A stretch of DNA of 64,000 nt, from the NCBI GenBank assembly GCA_030949985.1, contig JAUZRX010000021.1, positions 62,001-126,000 of the forward strand. Reading direction: 5' to 3'. Source of the stretch: Acidobacteriota bacterium. Lineage in GTDB: Bacteria; Acidobacteriota; Polarisedimenticolia; J045. Within the stretch, counting starts at the first letter, position 1, and each line of letters starts with the position of its first letter. This document shows, in pieces, positions 35,924 through 46,060 of the stretch. The translations under genes and the position numbers were made by a program. The notes under the pieces are model-generated. The model did no database searches and was not told the origin of the DNA. It saw nothing but the letters and a program-made list of their open reading frames with translations.

Positions 35924-36997
35924 ATGGAAATCAAGATCCGGGACGCCGGGCTGACCCCGAAAGAGACCCTTGCGGAAAAAACGAAGGATCCCGGCTTCGG
36001 ACGCACCTTCTCGGACAGGATGTTCATCGCCCGCTGGAAGGATCCGGGGCCTTGGGAAAATGCCGAGATCATCCCCTACGGCCCCCTGAAACTCGACCCT
36101 GCGGCGAACGTGTTGCACTACGCCCAGGAAGTCTTCGAGGGCCTCAAGGCCTACGCCTGGGAGGACGGCCGGATCGCCCTTTTCCGGCCGGAGAAAAACG
36201 CCGAGCGCTTCAACAACTCGGCCCGACGACTCTGTATGCCCACCGTCGATCCCGACTTCTTCCTCGGGGCCGTCGAGAAACTGGTCAGCCTCGAGCGCGA
36301 TTGGATTCCGCGAGACGGCCGGGGCGCCCTCTACGTCCGCCCCACCATGATCGGCACCGAAGCGGCGCTGGGGGTCAAGGCTTCCTCCGAATACCTTTTC
36401 TATGTCATCGTCGGTCCCGTCGGGCCCTACTTCCCCACGGGCTTCAAACCGATCAAGATCCACGTCACCACCGAGTATGTCCGGGCGGCGGTCGGCGGCA
36501 TCGGCTTTGCCAAGACCTCGGGCAATTACGCCGCGAGCCTGTTGGCCGGAGAGATCGCCCGGCGGAAGGGCTGCTCCCAGGTGCTCTACCTGGACGCCAG
36601 GGAGGGGCGCTACATCGAGGAACTGGGGGGCATGAACGTCTTCTGCCGCTTTGGCGACACCCTGGCCACATCCCCCCTGACGGGCAGCATTCTGCCCGGC
36701 GTGACCCGGGACTCGATCCTTCGCCTCGCGCCCGATTTCGGCCTCAAGACGGAAGAGCGCCCGATCTCCATCGGTGAAATCAAGGAGCGGGCGGCGGACG
36801 GCTCGCTGAACGAGGTCTTCGCCGTGGGCACCGCGGCGGTCGTCACGGCCATCGGATCGCTGCTCTACGAGGACGAAGAAATCGTCATCGGCGACGGAGG
36901 CGTGGGCGAAATGGCCCAGAAGCTCTACGATCGCCTGACGGGCATCCAGTACGGCCGCCTCGAAGACCCATACGGCTGGATCCGCTTCATCGACTAG
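35924..36997 (+). CDS. ilvE: Branched-chain amino acid aminotransferase
   Basis: PLP enzyme of 357 residues (class IV fold) that transfers amino groups between branched-chain amino acids and 2-oxoglutarate. The long (eukaryote/BCAT2-like) form is indicated by the N-terminus, YAQEVFEGLKAYAW and the PLP lysine Lys197 in GFAKTSGNYA, then EELGGMNVFCRF. The ATG at 35924 follows CCAGGAG; longer upstream frames are not conserved-looking. It appears monocistronic and ends at a bidirectional terminator shared with the prolyl oligopeptidase gene. Confidence 0.94.
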   Translation: MEIKIRDAGLTPKETLAEKTKDPGFGRTFSDRMFIARWKDPGPWENAEIIPYGPLKLDPAANVLHYAQEVFEGLKAYAWEDGRIALFRPEKNAERFNNSARRLCMPTVDPDFFLGAVEKLVSLERDWIPRDGRGALYVRPTMIGTEAALGVKASSEYLFYVIVGPVGPYFPTGFKPIKIHVTTEYVRAAVGGIGFAKTSGNYAASLLAGEIARRKGCSQVLYLDAREGRYIEELGGMNVFCRFGDTLATSPLTGSILPGVTRDSILRLAPDFGLKTEERPISIGEIKERAADGSLNEVFAVGTAAVVTAIGSLLYEDEEIVIGDGGVGEMAQKLYDRLTGIQYGRLEDPYGWIRFID

Positions 36998-37004
36998 CGG
37001 CCCC

Positions 37005-37042
37005 GTTGACCGAGTCCTGGCGACGGGCGGGACTCGATCAAC
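37005..37042. terminator. Bidirectional terminator between ilvE and the S9A gene
   Basis: GTTGA-c-CGAGTCC (37005-37017) pairs with GGACTCG-a-TCAAC (37030-37042), 12 bp with one mismatch, around a 12-base loop. The 3' arm includes the stop codon of the minus-strand peptidase gene. Confidence 0.6.
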
Positions 37043-39140
37043 GACCAGCCAGTTGCCAGGCCAGGAAACTGTAGGTGTCGACCGCGTCCTCGATCTGCTC
37101 GGAGACCGGTGTGCCGCCGGCATGACCCGCCTTGGTGTGGTAGCGCAGTAAGATCGGCCGGTTCGACGCATTCGCCGCCTGGACCGCCGCCACCATCTTC
37201 CGGCCGTGGAGGGGCGCGACCCGGGTGTCACCGTCACCGGTGATCATCAGCAGCGCCGGGTACTCGGTACCCGGGCGGACATGATGGTAGGGCGAGTAGG
37301 CGTAGATCGTCTTGAACATTTCGGGGTCGTCGGCGGAGCCGTACTCGGGCACCCAGAAGCGCGCAACGAGAAACTTGTGATAGCGCACCATGTCGAGCAA
37401 CGGGTAGGCGCAGATCACCGCACGTACCAGCTCCGGCCTCTGGGTCATCACCGCACCCACCAGCAATCCGCCGTTGCTGCCACCGGATATCGCCAACCGG
37501 TCGGAATCCGTATACCCCCGCCGAATCAGAAACTCGGCCGCGGCGATGAAATCATCGAAGGTGTTCTGCTTGTTCTCGAGCATGCCGGCACGATGCCACG
37601 GCTCGCCGAACTCGCCTCCTCCGCGAATATTCGCCACCGCGTAGAGACCTCCGTCGTCGAGCCACGGAATGATGACAGGGGAAAAACGCGGCAGCTTGCT
37701 GACGTCGAACCCCCCGTAGCCGTTGAGCAGAAGGGGGCGCGGCCCATCCCCCTCCAGGCCCTTGCGTCCGACGAGAAAGAGCGGCACCCGGGTACCGTCC
37801 TTCGACTCGAACCAGAGCTGCTCGACCCGGTACTGATCGGGATCTACCGGCAGGTCGGCCCGGAACCAGGTGCTGCGCTCTCCACGGCTCACGTCGTAGC
37901 GGTAGATCGTGCTGGGAATGTGGAAGGATTGGAAGGAGAAAAAGGCCTCGGCATCCTTCCAGCGCCCCTGAAGGTTGCTCACCGTACCCAACTCGTCGAA
38001 ACGAATCTCTTCCAGCTCTCGTCCCTCGAGGTCGAATGAGCGCAGGCGCGTGACCACGTTTTCGAGGTAGTTGACGAACAGCCGCCCACCGACGAGAGCC
38101 ATCGAGCGAATCACGGCGTTCTCGCGCTCGGGGATGATCTCCCGCCACTTCTCCTGGCCCGGATCACGGGCGTCGACCACCATCACCCGACCCGAGGGCG
38201 CCTGCCAATCCGTCTGCACCACCAGCTTGCCCTCGACGATCTGTCCGAAACTCCGTGAGGGCTGGCCGGCAACGGCTACGCGGAAAGGCCCGCCGTGTCG
38301 CAAATCCTTGATGTGAATCTCGGTCGGCCCCGCCGAGCCGTGGAGCACGTGAACGAAGAGAAAGGCGCCATCATCGGAAAGCGCGGGAACGATCAGTTCC
38401 CCGGGACCGAAACCCTCCCCGAAGAGGGCCGTGTCCCGCGCCGGATCGTCGCCCAGGGCGTGGTAGTAGACCGTGGTCCCCTCTTGCGTGTAGCGGGCAT
38501 AGTAGAAGCCCTTTCCGTCAGGCGTGAACTCCGCGCTGAAGTAGCGCGAGCGCGGCATCACGTCCGGCAGATCTTCCCGCCGATCCACGTCGAAGACGCG
38601 ATACTCCACCTCGTCCTGACCGCCTTGACGTACGGCGTAGAGCATCAGCCTGCCGTCGTCGCTGACGTCGACCAGGTCGACCGAACGGGTGTTGTCTTCG
38701 GTCCAGGGATGCGGGTCGATCAGCACCTGGTCTTCACCGGTGACACCCACCCGCATGTAGATCACGTACAGGTCCTGATCTTTGGCCCGGCGCAGGAAGA
38801 AGTAGCGCCCGGCCCGCTGGATCGGAACCCCTGCGCTGTCGGTCTGCATCAGCGGTGTGAGCCTCTGCAAGAGCTGATCGCGACCGGGGAGATCACCGAG
38901 CAAGGAGTCGGTGTAGGCATTTTGCGCCTCGATCCAGGCGCGGGTCTCGGGAGATTGCTGATCCTCGAGCCAACGGTAGGGATCGACGACACGGACCCCG
39001 TGGATCTCCTCGACCACTTCTTCGATCCGGGTCTGGGGGGGAGCAGGCAAAAGGTCCTCCTTTCGGCACCCGCTGGCGGCCAAGGTGATGAGCAGGAGTG
39101 GGGTCACGACACGAACGAACAGGCGGGAGCCGGTCATCAT
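37038..39140 (-). CDS. Prolyl oligopeptidase (S9A), lipoprotein
   Basis: Serine peptidase of 700 residues that cleaves short peptides after proline. An N-terminal signal ends in a lipobox (LAASGC), placing it outside the cytoplasmic membrane. The family start (VVDPYRWLED) opens a seven-bladed propeller, followed by the alpha/beta hydrolase domain with Ser555 (SGGSNGG), Asp in GDGDTRVAP near residue 641 and His673 (KAGHAGGTP), a complete triad. It follows the aldo/keto reductase gene by 34 bases on the same strand. Confidence 0.95.
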   Translation of the reverse strand: MMTGSRLFVRVVTPLLLITLAASGCRKEDLLPAPPQTRIEEVVEEIHGVRVVDPYRWLEDQQSPETRAWIEAQNAYTDSLLGDLPGRDQLLQRLTPLMQTDSAGVPIQRAGRYFFLRRAKDQDLYVIYMRVGVTGEDQVLIDPHPWTEDNTRSVDLVDVSDDGRLMLYAVRQGGQDEVEYRVFDVDRREDLPDVMPRSRYFSAEFTPDGKGFYYARYTQEGTTVYYHALGDDPARDTALFGEGFGPGELIVPALSDDGAFLFVHVLHGSAGPTEIHIKDLRHGGPFRVAVAGQPSRSFGQIVEGKLVVQTDWQAPSGRVMVVDARDPGQEKWREIIPERENAVIRSMALVGGRLFVNYLENVVTRLRSFDLEGRELEEIRFDELGTVSNLQGRWKDAEAFFSFQSFHIPSTIYRYDVSRGERSTWFRADLPVDPDQYRVEQLWFESKDGTRVPLFLVGRKGLEGDGPRPLLLNGYGGFDVSKLPRFSPVIIPWLDDGGLYAVANIRGGGEFGEPWHRAGMLENKQNTFDDFIAAAEFLIRRGYTDSDRLAISGGSNGGLLVGAVMTQRPELVRAVICAYPLLDMVRYHKFLVARFWVPEYGSADDPEMFKTIYAYSPYHHVRPGTEYPALLMITGDGDTRVAPLHGRKMVAAVQAANASNRPILLRYHTKAGHAGGTPVSEQIEDAVDTYSFLAWQLAGR

Positions 39141-39174
39141 TCATTTCCTCCGGATTGGCGAGGCATCGTCCGCC

Positions 39175-40170
39175 TCAGGCGCGCCAGTCGGTGGGTGGAT
39201 CGGGACGATTGCCCAGGATCTCGTCGATCCGAGCCATGATCTCCGGCGTCAGCCGTGCGGCGACAGGCAGGGCGGCCATGTTCTCGGTGACCTGGGAGGG
39301 ACGAGAGGCGCCGGTGATCACGGTACTCACGTGAGGGTTGGCCAGGCACCAGGCCAGCGCCAGTTGGGCGAGGGAGCATCCCAGCTCTTCCGCCACGGGA
39401 GCCAGGGCCCGCACCTTGGCGATGGAGGCCTCGGCCCCCGGTCCGACGAGCCGTTCGCGGAGCCATTCGTAGCCGGGGAGGGACGCCCGCGTGCCCTCGG
39501 GGCAGCCATCGTTGTACTTGCCCGTGAGCAGGCCACTGGCCAGGGGGGACCAAATCGTCGTCCCCAGGCCGATGGAATCGTAGAGCGCCAGGTATTCCGC
39601 CTCGACCCGCTCACGATGAAGCATGTTGTATTGGGGTTGTTCCATGGTGGGAGGCTCGAGCCGCTCGCGGCGGGCGATGGCCCACGCCTCCATGATCTGC
39701 GCCGCGCTCCACTCGCTGGTGCCCCAGTAGAAAGCCTTTCCCTGGCGAACGACGTGATCCATGGCCCGCACGGTCTCCTCGATCGGCGTGTGCAGGTCGG
39801 GCCGATGGCAGAAGACCAGGTCCACGTAGCGCACCCCCAGCCTCTCGAGGGCGGCGTCGACTCCTTCGACGATATGCTTGCGGGAAAGGCCCCTGTCGTT
39901 GGGCCCGCCGCCCCCCCAGAAAATTTTCGTCGACAGCACCAGGTCGGAACGTTTCCAGCCCATCTTGCGCAGAATGCGGCCCATGACGATCTCCGCCTGG
40001 CCATCGGCGTAGACCTCGGCATTGTCGAAGAAGTTGACTCCCGCCTCGAAAGCCGCGGCCATGCACTCCTGGGCGGCGCTCTCGTCGATCTGTTGACCGA
40101 CGGTGACCCAGGCGCCGAAAGACAGGGCCGACACCTGCAGGCCCGACCTACCCAGCCGTCTGTATTCCAT
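39175..40170 (-). CDS. Aldo/keto reductase, Kv-beta/YghZ type
   Basis: NADPH-dependent oxidoreductase of 331 residues. The start [21 protein letters not shown] is typical of the AKR6 branch (potassium channel beta subunits and YghZ). The tetrad is present: Asp and Tyr in [10 protein letters not shown], Lys in LSTKIFWGG, His in LVFCHRPD. The frame runs far upstream under topB, but the ATG at 40170 with AGAGGA upstream is the start. It shares a divergent region of about 190 bases with topB and is followed closely by the S9A gene. The substrate is unknown; methylglyoxal-like aldehydes are typical for YghZ. Confidence 0.93.
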   Translation of the reverse strand: MEYRRLGRSGLQVSALSFGAWVTVGQQIDESAAQECMAAAFEAGVNFFDNAEVYADGQAEIVMGRILRKMGWKRSDLVLSTKIFWGGGGPNDRGLSRKHIVEGVDAALERLGVRYVDLVFCHRPDLHTPIEETVRAMDHVVRQGKAFYWGTSEWSAAQIMEAWAIARRERLEPPTMEQPQYNMLHRERVEAEYLALYDSIGLGTTIWSPLASGLLTGKYNDGCPEGTRASLPGYEWLRERLVGPGAEASIAKVRALAPVAEELGCSLAQLALAWCLANPHVSTVITGASRPSQVTENMAALPVAARLTPEIMARIDEILGNRPDPPTDWRA

Positions 40171-40311
40171 GATCGAATCCTCTCGTGGTGACCCTCTCGT
40201 TCCGGGGAGTTTGCCGATTATCGGACGAACTGCGCTCAAAACCAAAGCGCGGTGCCTCCCCGGTCCGGAACGGGGCCTTGCGAGGAGAGTGAGACGCCGC
40301 GGACGGTCGCG

Positions 40312-40317
40312 TATCAT
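40312..40317 (+). promoter_or_regulatory. Candidate -10 element for topB
   Basis: TATCAT, 5 of 6 to the -10 consensus, lies 42 bases before the GTG at 40360. No matching -35 is seen at normal spacing. Confidence 0.35.
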
Positions 40318-40359
40318 CCAGTCGTCACCCGGGGCACCGTCCGCCGGGCGGAGATTCAC

Positions 40360-43300
40360 GTGGCCGGTTTTCGCCTCATAGTCACCGAAAAACCGAGCGT
40401 CGCCCGGGACATCGCCCGGGTGCTGGGGATTTCCGGCCGAGGTGACGGCTTCATCGGCAAGGGTGCGACACGGATCTCCTGGTGCCTGGGGCACTTGCTC
40501 GAGCTGGCGCCGCCGGCGGCCTATGACGAGCGCTGGCGCTCCTGGCGGCTCGAGAACCTGCCGATCCTGGTCTCCTCGTTCCGGCTCTCTCCCCGCGAAG
40601 ACTCGAAAGACCAGTGGCGCGCCCTGCGTGCCCTGCTCACCGACCCCCACCTCGAAGAGGTGATCAACGCCTGCGATGCGGGCCGGGAGGGCGAACTGAT
40701 CTTCGCCTACGCCCGCCAGGCCTCGGGCTGCAAAGCGCCGGTGCGGCGGTTGTGGATCTCCTCGATGACCGACCAGGCGATCCGGGAAGGCTTTGACCGC
40801 CTGCGGGATGGCAGCGACTTCACCGCTCTCGAAGCCGCGGCCCGCTGTCGCAGCGAAGCCGACTGGCTGGTGGGCCTCAACGCGACCCGCGCCATGACCC
40901 TCCGGGCCCGCCGTGGCTCCGACTCCCGGCTGCTCTCCCTGGGGCGGGTGCAGACACCGACCCTGGCCCTGATCTGCCGGCGTGAACAGGAAATCGAGAA
41001 CTTCGAGCCACAGACCTTCTGGCAGGTCCGGGTGCGCTTCGCCGTCGAAGACGGATCCTTTCTGGCCACCTGGACCCGGCCGGGAGTCAAGGGGGATCAG
41101 GCGGATCGCCTGGACAGCAAACAGGCGGCGGAGGCGATCTGCTCCCGCATCGAGGGTCGCGATGGAATCGTCACCCGGGCCGACGGCCGCCGGGTCAAGG
41201 AAAAGCCCCCCCTGCTCTACGACCTGACCGCCCTGCAGAAGGAAGCCAACGCCCGCTTCGGCCTGTCGGCCCAGAAGACCCTCGACCTGGCCCAGTCGCT
41301 CTACGAAAGAAAGAAAGTCATCACCTATCCCCGGACCGACGCGCGGCACCTGGGCAGCGACCTGGTCGACACCCTGCCCGGAAGGATCAGGAGCCTGGGA
41401 TTCGGCCCCTACGAGAAGACGGCGGGGGAAATCATCGAAACCTGGCCACCGAAACTGGGCAAACGCGTGATCGATGACGCCGAGGTCTCCGACCACCACG
41501 CCATCATCCCTACGGGCAGCGATCCCCGCCGTGCGGGTCTCGACCCGGACGAGAAGAAACTCTTCGATCTGGTGGCCCGCCGCTTTCTCGCGGTCTTCCT
41601 GCCGGACGCGCTGTTTTCCGTCATGGCGGCCCGAACCTCCATCGGTGACGACCACTTCATCGCCCGGGGGCGCAGTTGCCTGGCTCCAGGATGGAGAGCC
41701 ATCGACCCGCCTCGCTCGACCAAGAAGGAACGGGAGGTGATCCTGCCCGCCCTGGAGCCGGGTATGCAGGCCCGGCAAGCCGCGCACGAGATCCGCGAAG
41801 GCCGTACCAAACCGCCGCGGCGCTACACCGAGGCCACCTTGCTGGGAGCCATGGAACGGGCCGGCGAAGGACTCGAAGAGCAGGAACTCAAGCGGGCCAT
41901 GAAACGGAACGGCCTGGGCACCCCGGCCACCCGGGCGGCGATCATCGAGACTCTCTTGCGCCGCAACTACGTACGCCGCGAGGCCGGCAGCCTGGTGCCC
42001 AGCGAAGAGGGCCGGGCCCTGATCGAATGCCTGCCGGTGGACGAGCTGCGCTCGGCACGGCTGACCGGCGCCTGGGAAGCCCAGCTGGTGGCCATCGCCG
42101 AAGGGCGTCACGACCGCGAGGAGTTCATGAAAGCGATCCGCACGCTGACCCGCCGGGTCGTCGAGGCCATCGCTTCCGCCGAGATCTCCGACGCGGGCCT
42201 CGCCACACTTTCGCGGCCGGAAGCCGCCGAGGGAGAGCCTTTCGGAAAATGCCCCTGCTGCGAAGGGGAAGTGCTGGCCGGTGCCCGGGGCTGGCGCTGT
42301 TCGGCCTGCAACCTCTCGATTCCCCGCTCCATCGCCCGGCGCGAGATTTCCGACCGGATGGCGCGCGCCCTGCTGAGCGCAAGGCGCTGCCCACCGGTCA
42401 AGGGTTTTCGCTCACGGGCCGGCAAGGAATTCCAGGCCGGGCTCGAAATCGACGAGAAGGGGGAAATCCGCTTCTTCTTTCCCGGTTCCGAGGCCCTCGG
42501 TGATTGCCCGGCCTGCGGCGAACCCGTCCGGCAGCGGGGCCGGGTCTACTCCTGCGATACGGGCCGCGACTGCCCCTTCGTGGTCTTCGCCGAAACCAGC
42601 GGACGCCGTATTCCCGAATCAAGCGTCCGGGAACTGCTCGAGAAAGGCCACTCGACTCTTCTCGAAGGCTTCGAACGTCGAGACGGAACCCGGTTCACCG
42701 GCCGGCTGGAGTGGAACGGCAGGCGGGTCGTGGTGGCGGCGCGGGATGCGCGTTCCGCCGCCGGATCGGTCGGCGCCTGCCCGCGCTGCGGCGAGGCGGT
42801 GAGCTGGCTCTCGGGAGCCTGGCGCTGCCCGGGAGACGACTTCGAACTTCCAGCCAGGATCGCCGGCCGGCGCCTGGGAGCCGACGAGGTGCGGGCGCTG
42901 CTCACGGCGGGGCGCACGCCACGGTTGTACGGGTTCCGCAAGCGGGACGGCAAGCCCTTTCGAGCGGCGCTGGTGCTGGATCTCGAAGCCAAGCGCCTGC
43001 TGACCTTCGATTTCAAGCCCGTCGAAGACGAGCCCGCCCCTTCCCTTCCGGAGGGAGCGCCCCCGCCGGCCTTCGGAAAGTGGCGGGTCTGCCCTGCCTG
43101 CTTCGAGCGGGCCGATCCCGACCCGGGCTACGTCATCGCCGGCAAGGAGGCCTGGGGCTGTTCGAAATGGAGTCGAGGCTGCACGCTGAGGATTCCATTC
43201 ATCATCGAGGGCCAGCGCCTGAACGAGGACGACGCCCGTCGCTTGCTCGGGCGCGAGAGAGCCACGCGCTATCTCCGCGGCTTGCACTCGGACCGCGGGA

Positions 43301-43383
43301 ATCTTCCCGTCAGCAGGGTCGTGCTGCGCCCCCTCGAGGATCCCTGCTGGAAGCTCGAAGCCAAGGGCGGCCGAGAGCCGTAA
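40360..43383 (+). CDS. topB: DNA topoisomerase III with extended C-terminal repeats
   Basis: Type IA topoisomerase that passes single strands and decatenates DNA. The GTG at 40360 (after GGAG) puts the Toprim start [15 protein letters not shown] at the N-terminus. [13 protein letters not shown] carries the metal-binding acids, and Tyr323 in YPRTD is the nucleophile. At 1007 residues it is about 350 longer than E. coli TopB. The extra part, from about residue 630, holds four tandem units, each a Cys-rich ribbon plus a GF-x-x-R-G/D-K-x-F-x-A-type beta repeat (topoisomerase C-terminal repeat). Unit starts are near 42249, 42505, 42778 and 43087. A class V PLP enzyme gene follows 105 bases later. 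Confidence 0.95.
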   Translation: MAGFRLIVTEKPSVARDIARVLGISGRGDGFIGKGATRISWCLGHLLELAPPAAYDERWRSWRLENLPILVSSFRLSPREDSKDQWRALRALLTDPHLEEVINACDAGREGELIFAYARQASGCKAPVRRLWISSMTDQAIREGFDRLRDGSDFTALEAAARCRSEADWLVGLNATRAMTLRARRGSDSRLLSLGRVQTPTLALICRREQEIENFEPQTFWQVRVRFAVEDGSFLATWTRPGVKGDQADRLDSKQAAEAICSRIEGRDGIVTRADGRRVKEKPPLLYDLTALQKEANARFGLSAQKTLDLAQSLYERKKVITYPRTDARHLGSDLVDTLPGRIRSLGFGPYEKTAGEIIETWPPKLGKRVIDDAEVSDHHAIIPTGSDPRRAGLDPDEKKLFDLVARRFLAVFLPDALFSVMAARTSIGDDHFIARGRSCLAPGWRAIDPPRSTKKEREVILPALEPGMQARQAAHEIREGRTKPPRRYTEATLLGAMERAGEGLEEQELKRAMKRNGLGTPATRAAIIETLLRRNYVRREAGSLVPSEEGRALIECLPVDELRSARLTGAWEAQLVAIAEGRHDREEFMKAIRTLTRRVVEAIASAEISDAGLATLSRPEAAEGEPFGKCPCCEGEVLAGARGWRCSACNLSIPRSIARREISDRMARALLSARRCPPVKGFRSRAGKEFQAGLEIDEKGEIRFFFPGSEALGDCPACGEPVRQRGRVYSCDTGRDCPFVVFAETSGRRIPESSVRELLEKGHSTLLEGFERRDGTRFTGRLEWNGRRVVVAARDARSAAGSVGACPRCGEAVSWLSGAWRCPGDDFELPARIAGRRLGADEVRALLTAGRTPRLYGFRKRDGKPFRAALVLDLEAKRLLTFDFKPVEDEPAPSLPEGAPPPAFGKWRVCPACFERADPDPGYVIAGKEAWGCSKWSRGCTLRIPFIIEGQRLNEDDARRLLGRERATRYLRGLHSDRGNLPVSRVVLRPLEDPCWKLEAKGGREP

Positions 43384-43488
43384 CCCCGGTCCGAACCGCG
43401 GCGGGCAAGTTCGACCGGGGACGGCTGGCCGCCGTCCCCGGCTGTGCGCTATGGTTGGCCCCCTACGCCGAGGAGGACACATCGGCCC

Positions 43489-45195
43489 ATGAACGCGGCT
43501 CAGCGACGCCTGATCGAAAGGATTCGTGATTCCATCATCGGGGAGGACCGCGCCCTCGATGGCCCCTACGGCCTGCGCCGCGTGACCTATGCCGATTACA
43601 CGGCCTCCGGCCGCTCGCTGTCTTTCATCGAAGACTTCATCGCCGGAGAGGTCCTGCCCCTCTACGCCAACACCCACAGCGAGACGTCCACCACGGGACG
43701 CCAAACCAGCCGTTTCCGGGAACAGGCCCGCGCCATCATCGCCGAGAGCGTGGGCGCCGGTGACGACGACGTGGTCATTTTCTGCGGCTCGGGAGCGACG
43801 GGAGCCATCAATAAGTTGATCGGTGTTCTCAACCTGCGCATTCCCGCGGAGCTGGACGCGCGCTATGGCCTGTCCCGGCGGATTCCGGCCGATGAACGGC
43901 CGGTGGTCTTCATCGGCCCCTACGAGCATCACTCCAACGAGCTGCCCTGGAGAGAAACTATCGCCGACGTGGTGGTGATCGACGAAGACGCCGACGGTCG
44001 CATCGACCAGCAGCACCTCGAGCGTGAATTGCAGAGCTACCAGCACCGTGCGCTGCTCATCGGAAGCTTCTCGGCGGCGTCGAACGTCACGGGCATCGTC
44101 TCCGACACTCGGGGCATTTCCATCCTTCTCCACCGCTATGGTGCGCTGGCGTTCTGGGATTTCGCCGCCGCGGCGCCCTACGTGCAAATCGAAATGAACC
44201 CGCGGCACGACGGCGCGGGAGGTGAACTGGCCTACAAGGACGCGATCTTCATCTCGCCCCACAAGTTCATCGGCGGACCCGGAACTCCCGGTGTGCTGGT
44301 GGTCAAGAAAGCCTTGCTGAAGAACGCCGTGCCCAGTGATCCCGGGGGGGGCACGGTTTCCTATGTCAGCAGTCTCCAGCACGACTACGTTTCCGACCCC
44401 GCGCATCGTGAAGAAGGGGGCACACCGGCGATCATCGAATCGATTCGAGCCGGCCTGGTCTTCCAGCTCAAGCAGGCCGTCGGTACGGACCTGATCGAAG
44501 AACTGGAAGCGGGTTTCGTCCGGCGTGCCATCGAGTCCTGGAGCCGCAACCCCAAGATCCAGATTCTCGGTAACCACGATTCCCAGCGGCTGTCGATCGT
44601 CTCCTTCCTGATCCGACACGGCGAACGCTTCCTGCACCACAACTTCGTCGTCGCCTTGCTCAACGATCTCTTCGGCATCCAAGCCCGTGGCGGCTGTTCC
44701 TGCGCCGGGCCATACGGCCACCGCCTGCTGGGTATCGACATCCAGCGCTCGATGCGTTTTCAAGAAGTGATCCGCGCCGGCTGCGAAGGCATCAAGCCCG
44801 GATGGGTGAGAGTCAATTTCAATTATTTCATCTCGGAAGAGGCCTTCTGCTACATCCTCGATGCCGTGCACCTGGTGGCGGAAGGCGGCTACCTGTTGCT
44901 TGACGACTACGAGTTCTCTTCGGACACGGGTCTCTGGCAGCACCGACACTGGCGCGACAAGCCGGGCCTCGGCCTGACGGATCTGAGTTACGAGCGGGGC
45001 AAACTGGAGTACCCGACGATGCATGTCGGCCAGCCCGAGAGTTGCCTTCAACGCTACCTCGAACAGGCCCGCGAGATCTTCGCGGAACGTCGCCGGCAAG
45101 GGCCGCGCACGCTCCCCCCCCCGGCCCTCGAAGAGAACCTGGAGCGCCTGCGCTGGTTTCCCCTCCCCGGAGAAGTCACCGCCGGTGCGCGCTGA
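43489..45195 (+). CDS. Class V aminotransferase-fold PLP enzyme (cysteine-desulfurase-like)
   Basis: A 568-residue PLP enzyme of fold type I. The N-terminus (RVTYADYTASGRSLSFIEDF), the cofactor loop VIFCGSGATGAINK and the PLP lysine Lys259 in SPHKFIGGPGTPG are clear. Near residue 400 the sequence GGCSCAGPYGH places Cys405 where cysteine desulfurases and selenocysteine lyases have their catalytic cysteine loop. It is longer than SufS (about 400 residues) because of a C-terminal extension of unknown role. The ATG at 43489 follows AGGAGG; the frame also runs a little upstream. Exact reaction unknown. Confidence 0.88.
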   Translation: MNAAQRRLIERIRDSIIGEDRALDGPYGLRRVTYADYTASGRSLSFIEDFIAGEVLPLYANTHSETSTTGRQTSRFREQARAIIAESVGAGDDDVVIFCGSGATGAINKLIGVLNLRIPAELDARYGLSRRIPADERPVVFIGPYEHHSNELPWRETIADVVVIDEDADGRIDQQHLERELQSYQHRALLIGSFSAASNVTGIVSDTRGISILLHRYGALAFWDFAAAAPYVQIEMNPRHDGAGGELAYKDAIFISPHKFIGGPGTPGVLVVKKALLKNAVPSDPGGGTVSYVSSLQHDYVSDPAHREEGGTPAIIESIRAGLVFQLKQAVGTDLIEELEAGFVRRAIESWSRNPKIQILGNHDSQRLSIVSFLIRHGERFLHHNFVVALLNDLFGIQARGGCSCAGPYGHRLLGIDIQRSMRFQEVIRAGCEGIKPGWVRVNFNYFISEEAFCYILDAVHLVAEGGYLLLDDYEFSSDTGLWQHRHWRDKPGLGLTDLSYERGKLEYPTMHVGQPESCLQRYLEQAREIFAERRRQGPRTLPPPALEENLERLRWFPLPGEVTAGAR

Positions 45196-45215
45196 ACGCC
45201 CACCGCGCCCCACCC

Positions 45216-45239
45216 GGTGTTGCCGCCCCGGGGCACACC
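45216..45239. terminator. Weak hairpin between convergent genes
   Basis: GGTG-t-TGCC (45216-45224) can pair with GGCA-CACC (45232-45239) with one bulged base. It lies between the PLP enzyme gene and the oppositely oriented kinase-like gene. No T run follows. Confidence 0.3.
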
Positions 45240-45264
45240 TTCCACGCCGTCCCGACCCGCAGGC

Positions 45265-45909
45265 TCAGCCCCTGCCGTCCGGGTCCGACAGGCCAAGGCC
45301 GGCGACCAGGTCTTCGGCCGTGGTCGTAAGCGTGACGGGAAGAGACAGGACCCGTACCCCGCGCCGCCGGTACCATTGCACCAGGGGCCGCGTCTCGGCT
45401 TCGTAGAGGCGCAGCTTCTCCCGAACATCTTCCGGAGCGTCATCGTCACGCCCGGCATGGTCCTCGCTCGATCCCCGACGACGGCGGGCCACACGGCCTG
45501 CGGCGACTTCTGCCGGGCAATGGAGCACGATCACGCGACTGATTTCCAGCAGGCCGCCGATCCTCCGGGCCTGGGCCACGTGTCGCGGTATGCCATTGAG
45601 AATCACCTTTCGATCCCCGGCCCGCCGCGCGAGGATCCCCTCGACGATGCGCGCAGCGAGGGGGAAATCCGCGTCGGGAAACAGGGACCTGGCGGCCAAC
45701 AGCCGCCGAACGAAAGCCTCTTCCTCGGGGCTGAGGTCCACGACCCGGCGACCGGCGGCGATCTCCCGCAGGTGATGGCCGAAGTCCAAGTGGAAGCGCC
45801 CAGTCCTCCGGGCCAGCAGCTCTCCAGTCGGCGACTTGCCCGAACCTGTGGGCCCCACAAGCAACCAGGCGTCGCTGAGCGGCCCGGCGCGTGCGCCTCG
45901 ACTCCACAT
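45265..45909 (-). CDS. Nucleoside monophosphate kinase (adenylate kinase-like)
   Basis: P-loop kinase of 214 residues, with Walker A GPTGSGKS, an NMP-binding helix region (ILNGIPRHVAQARRI, in place of the usual GFPR) and a short-lid signature with GRDDDAPEDVREKL. This is the adenylate kinase architecture, but the usual GDLLR motif reads FHLDFGHHLRE and the GFPRT motif is altered, so it may use another nucleotide or be a divergent paralogue. The ATG at 45909 is preferred over 45933 because GGAGG lies 7 bases before it. It lies downstream of the degenerate integrase. Confidence 0.75.
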   Translation of the reverse strand: MWSRGARAGPLSDAWLLVGPTGSGKSPTGELLARRTGRFHLDFGHHLREIAAGRRVVDLSPEEEAFVRRLLAARSLFPDADFPLAARIVEGILARRAGDRKVILNGIPRHVAQARRIGGLLEISRVIVLHCPAEVAAGRVARRRRGSSEDHAGRDDDAPEDVREKLRLYEAETRPLVQWYRRRGVRVLSLPVTLTTTAEDLVAGLGLSDPDGRG

Positions 45910-46060
45910 CCCTGCGCCTCCACGGGACGGCATGGACGGTGTCCGCGGAAACGCGGACGACCCGGCCCGGCCGGGATCCTATCACTCACCGGGGCGGCGG
46001 TCGTTCCACGCTGCACGAGCCACCCGTTCCCTGGCCGCGGCAGACGGGCTGCGGGCGCCG

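Noticed and set aside
40171-42111. Long upstream extension of the aldo/keto reductase frame on the minus strand
   Set aside because: It lies opposite topB, has no domain, and the reductase has a good start and ribosome binding site at 40170.
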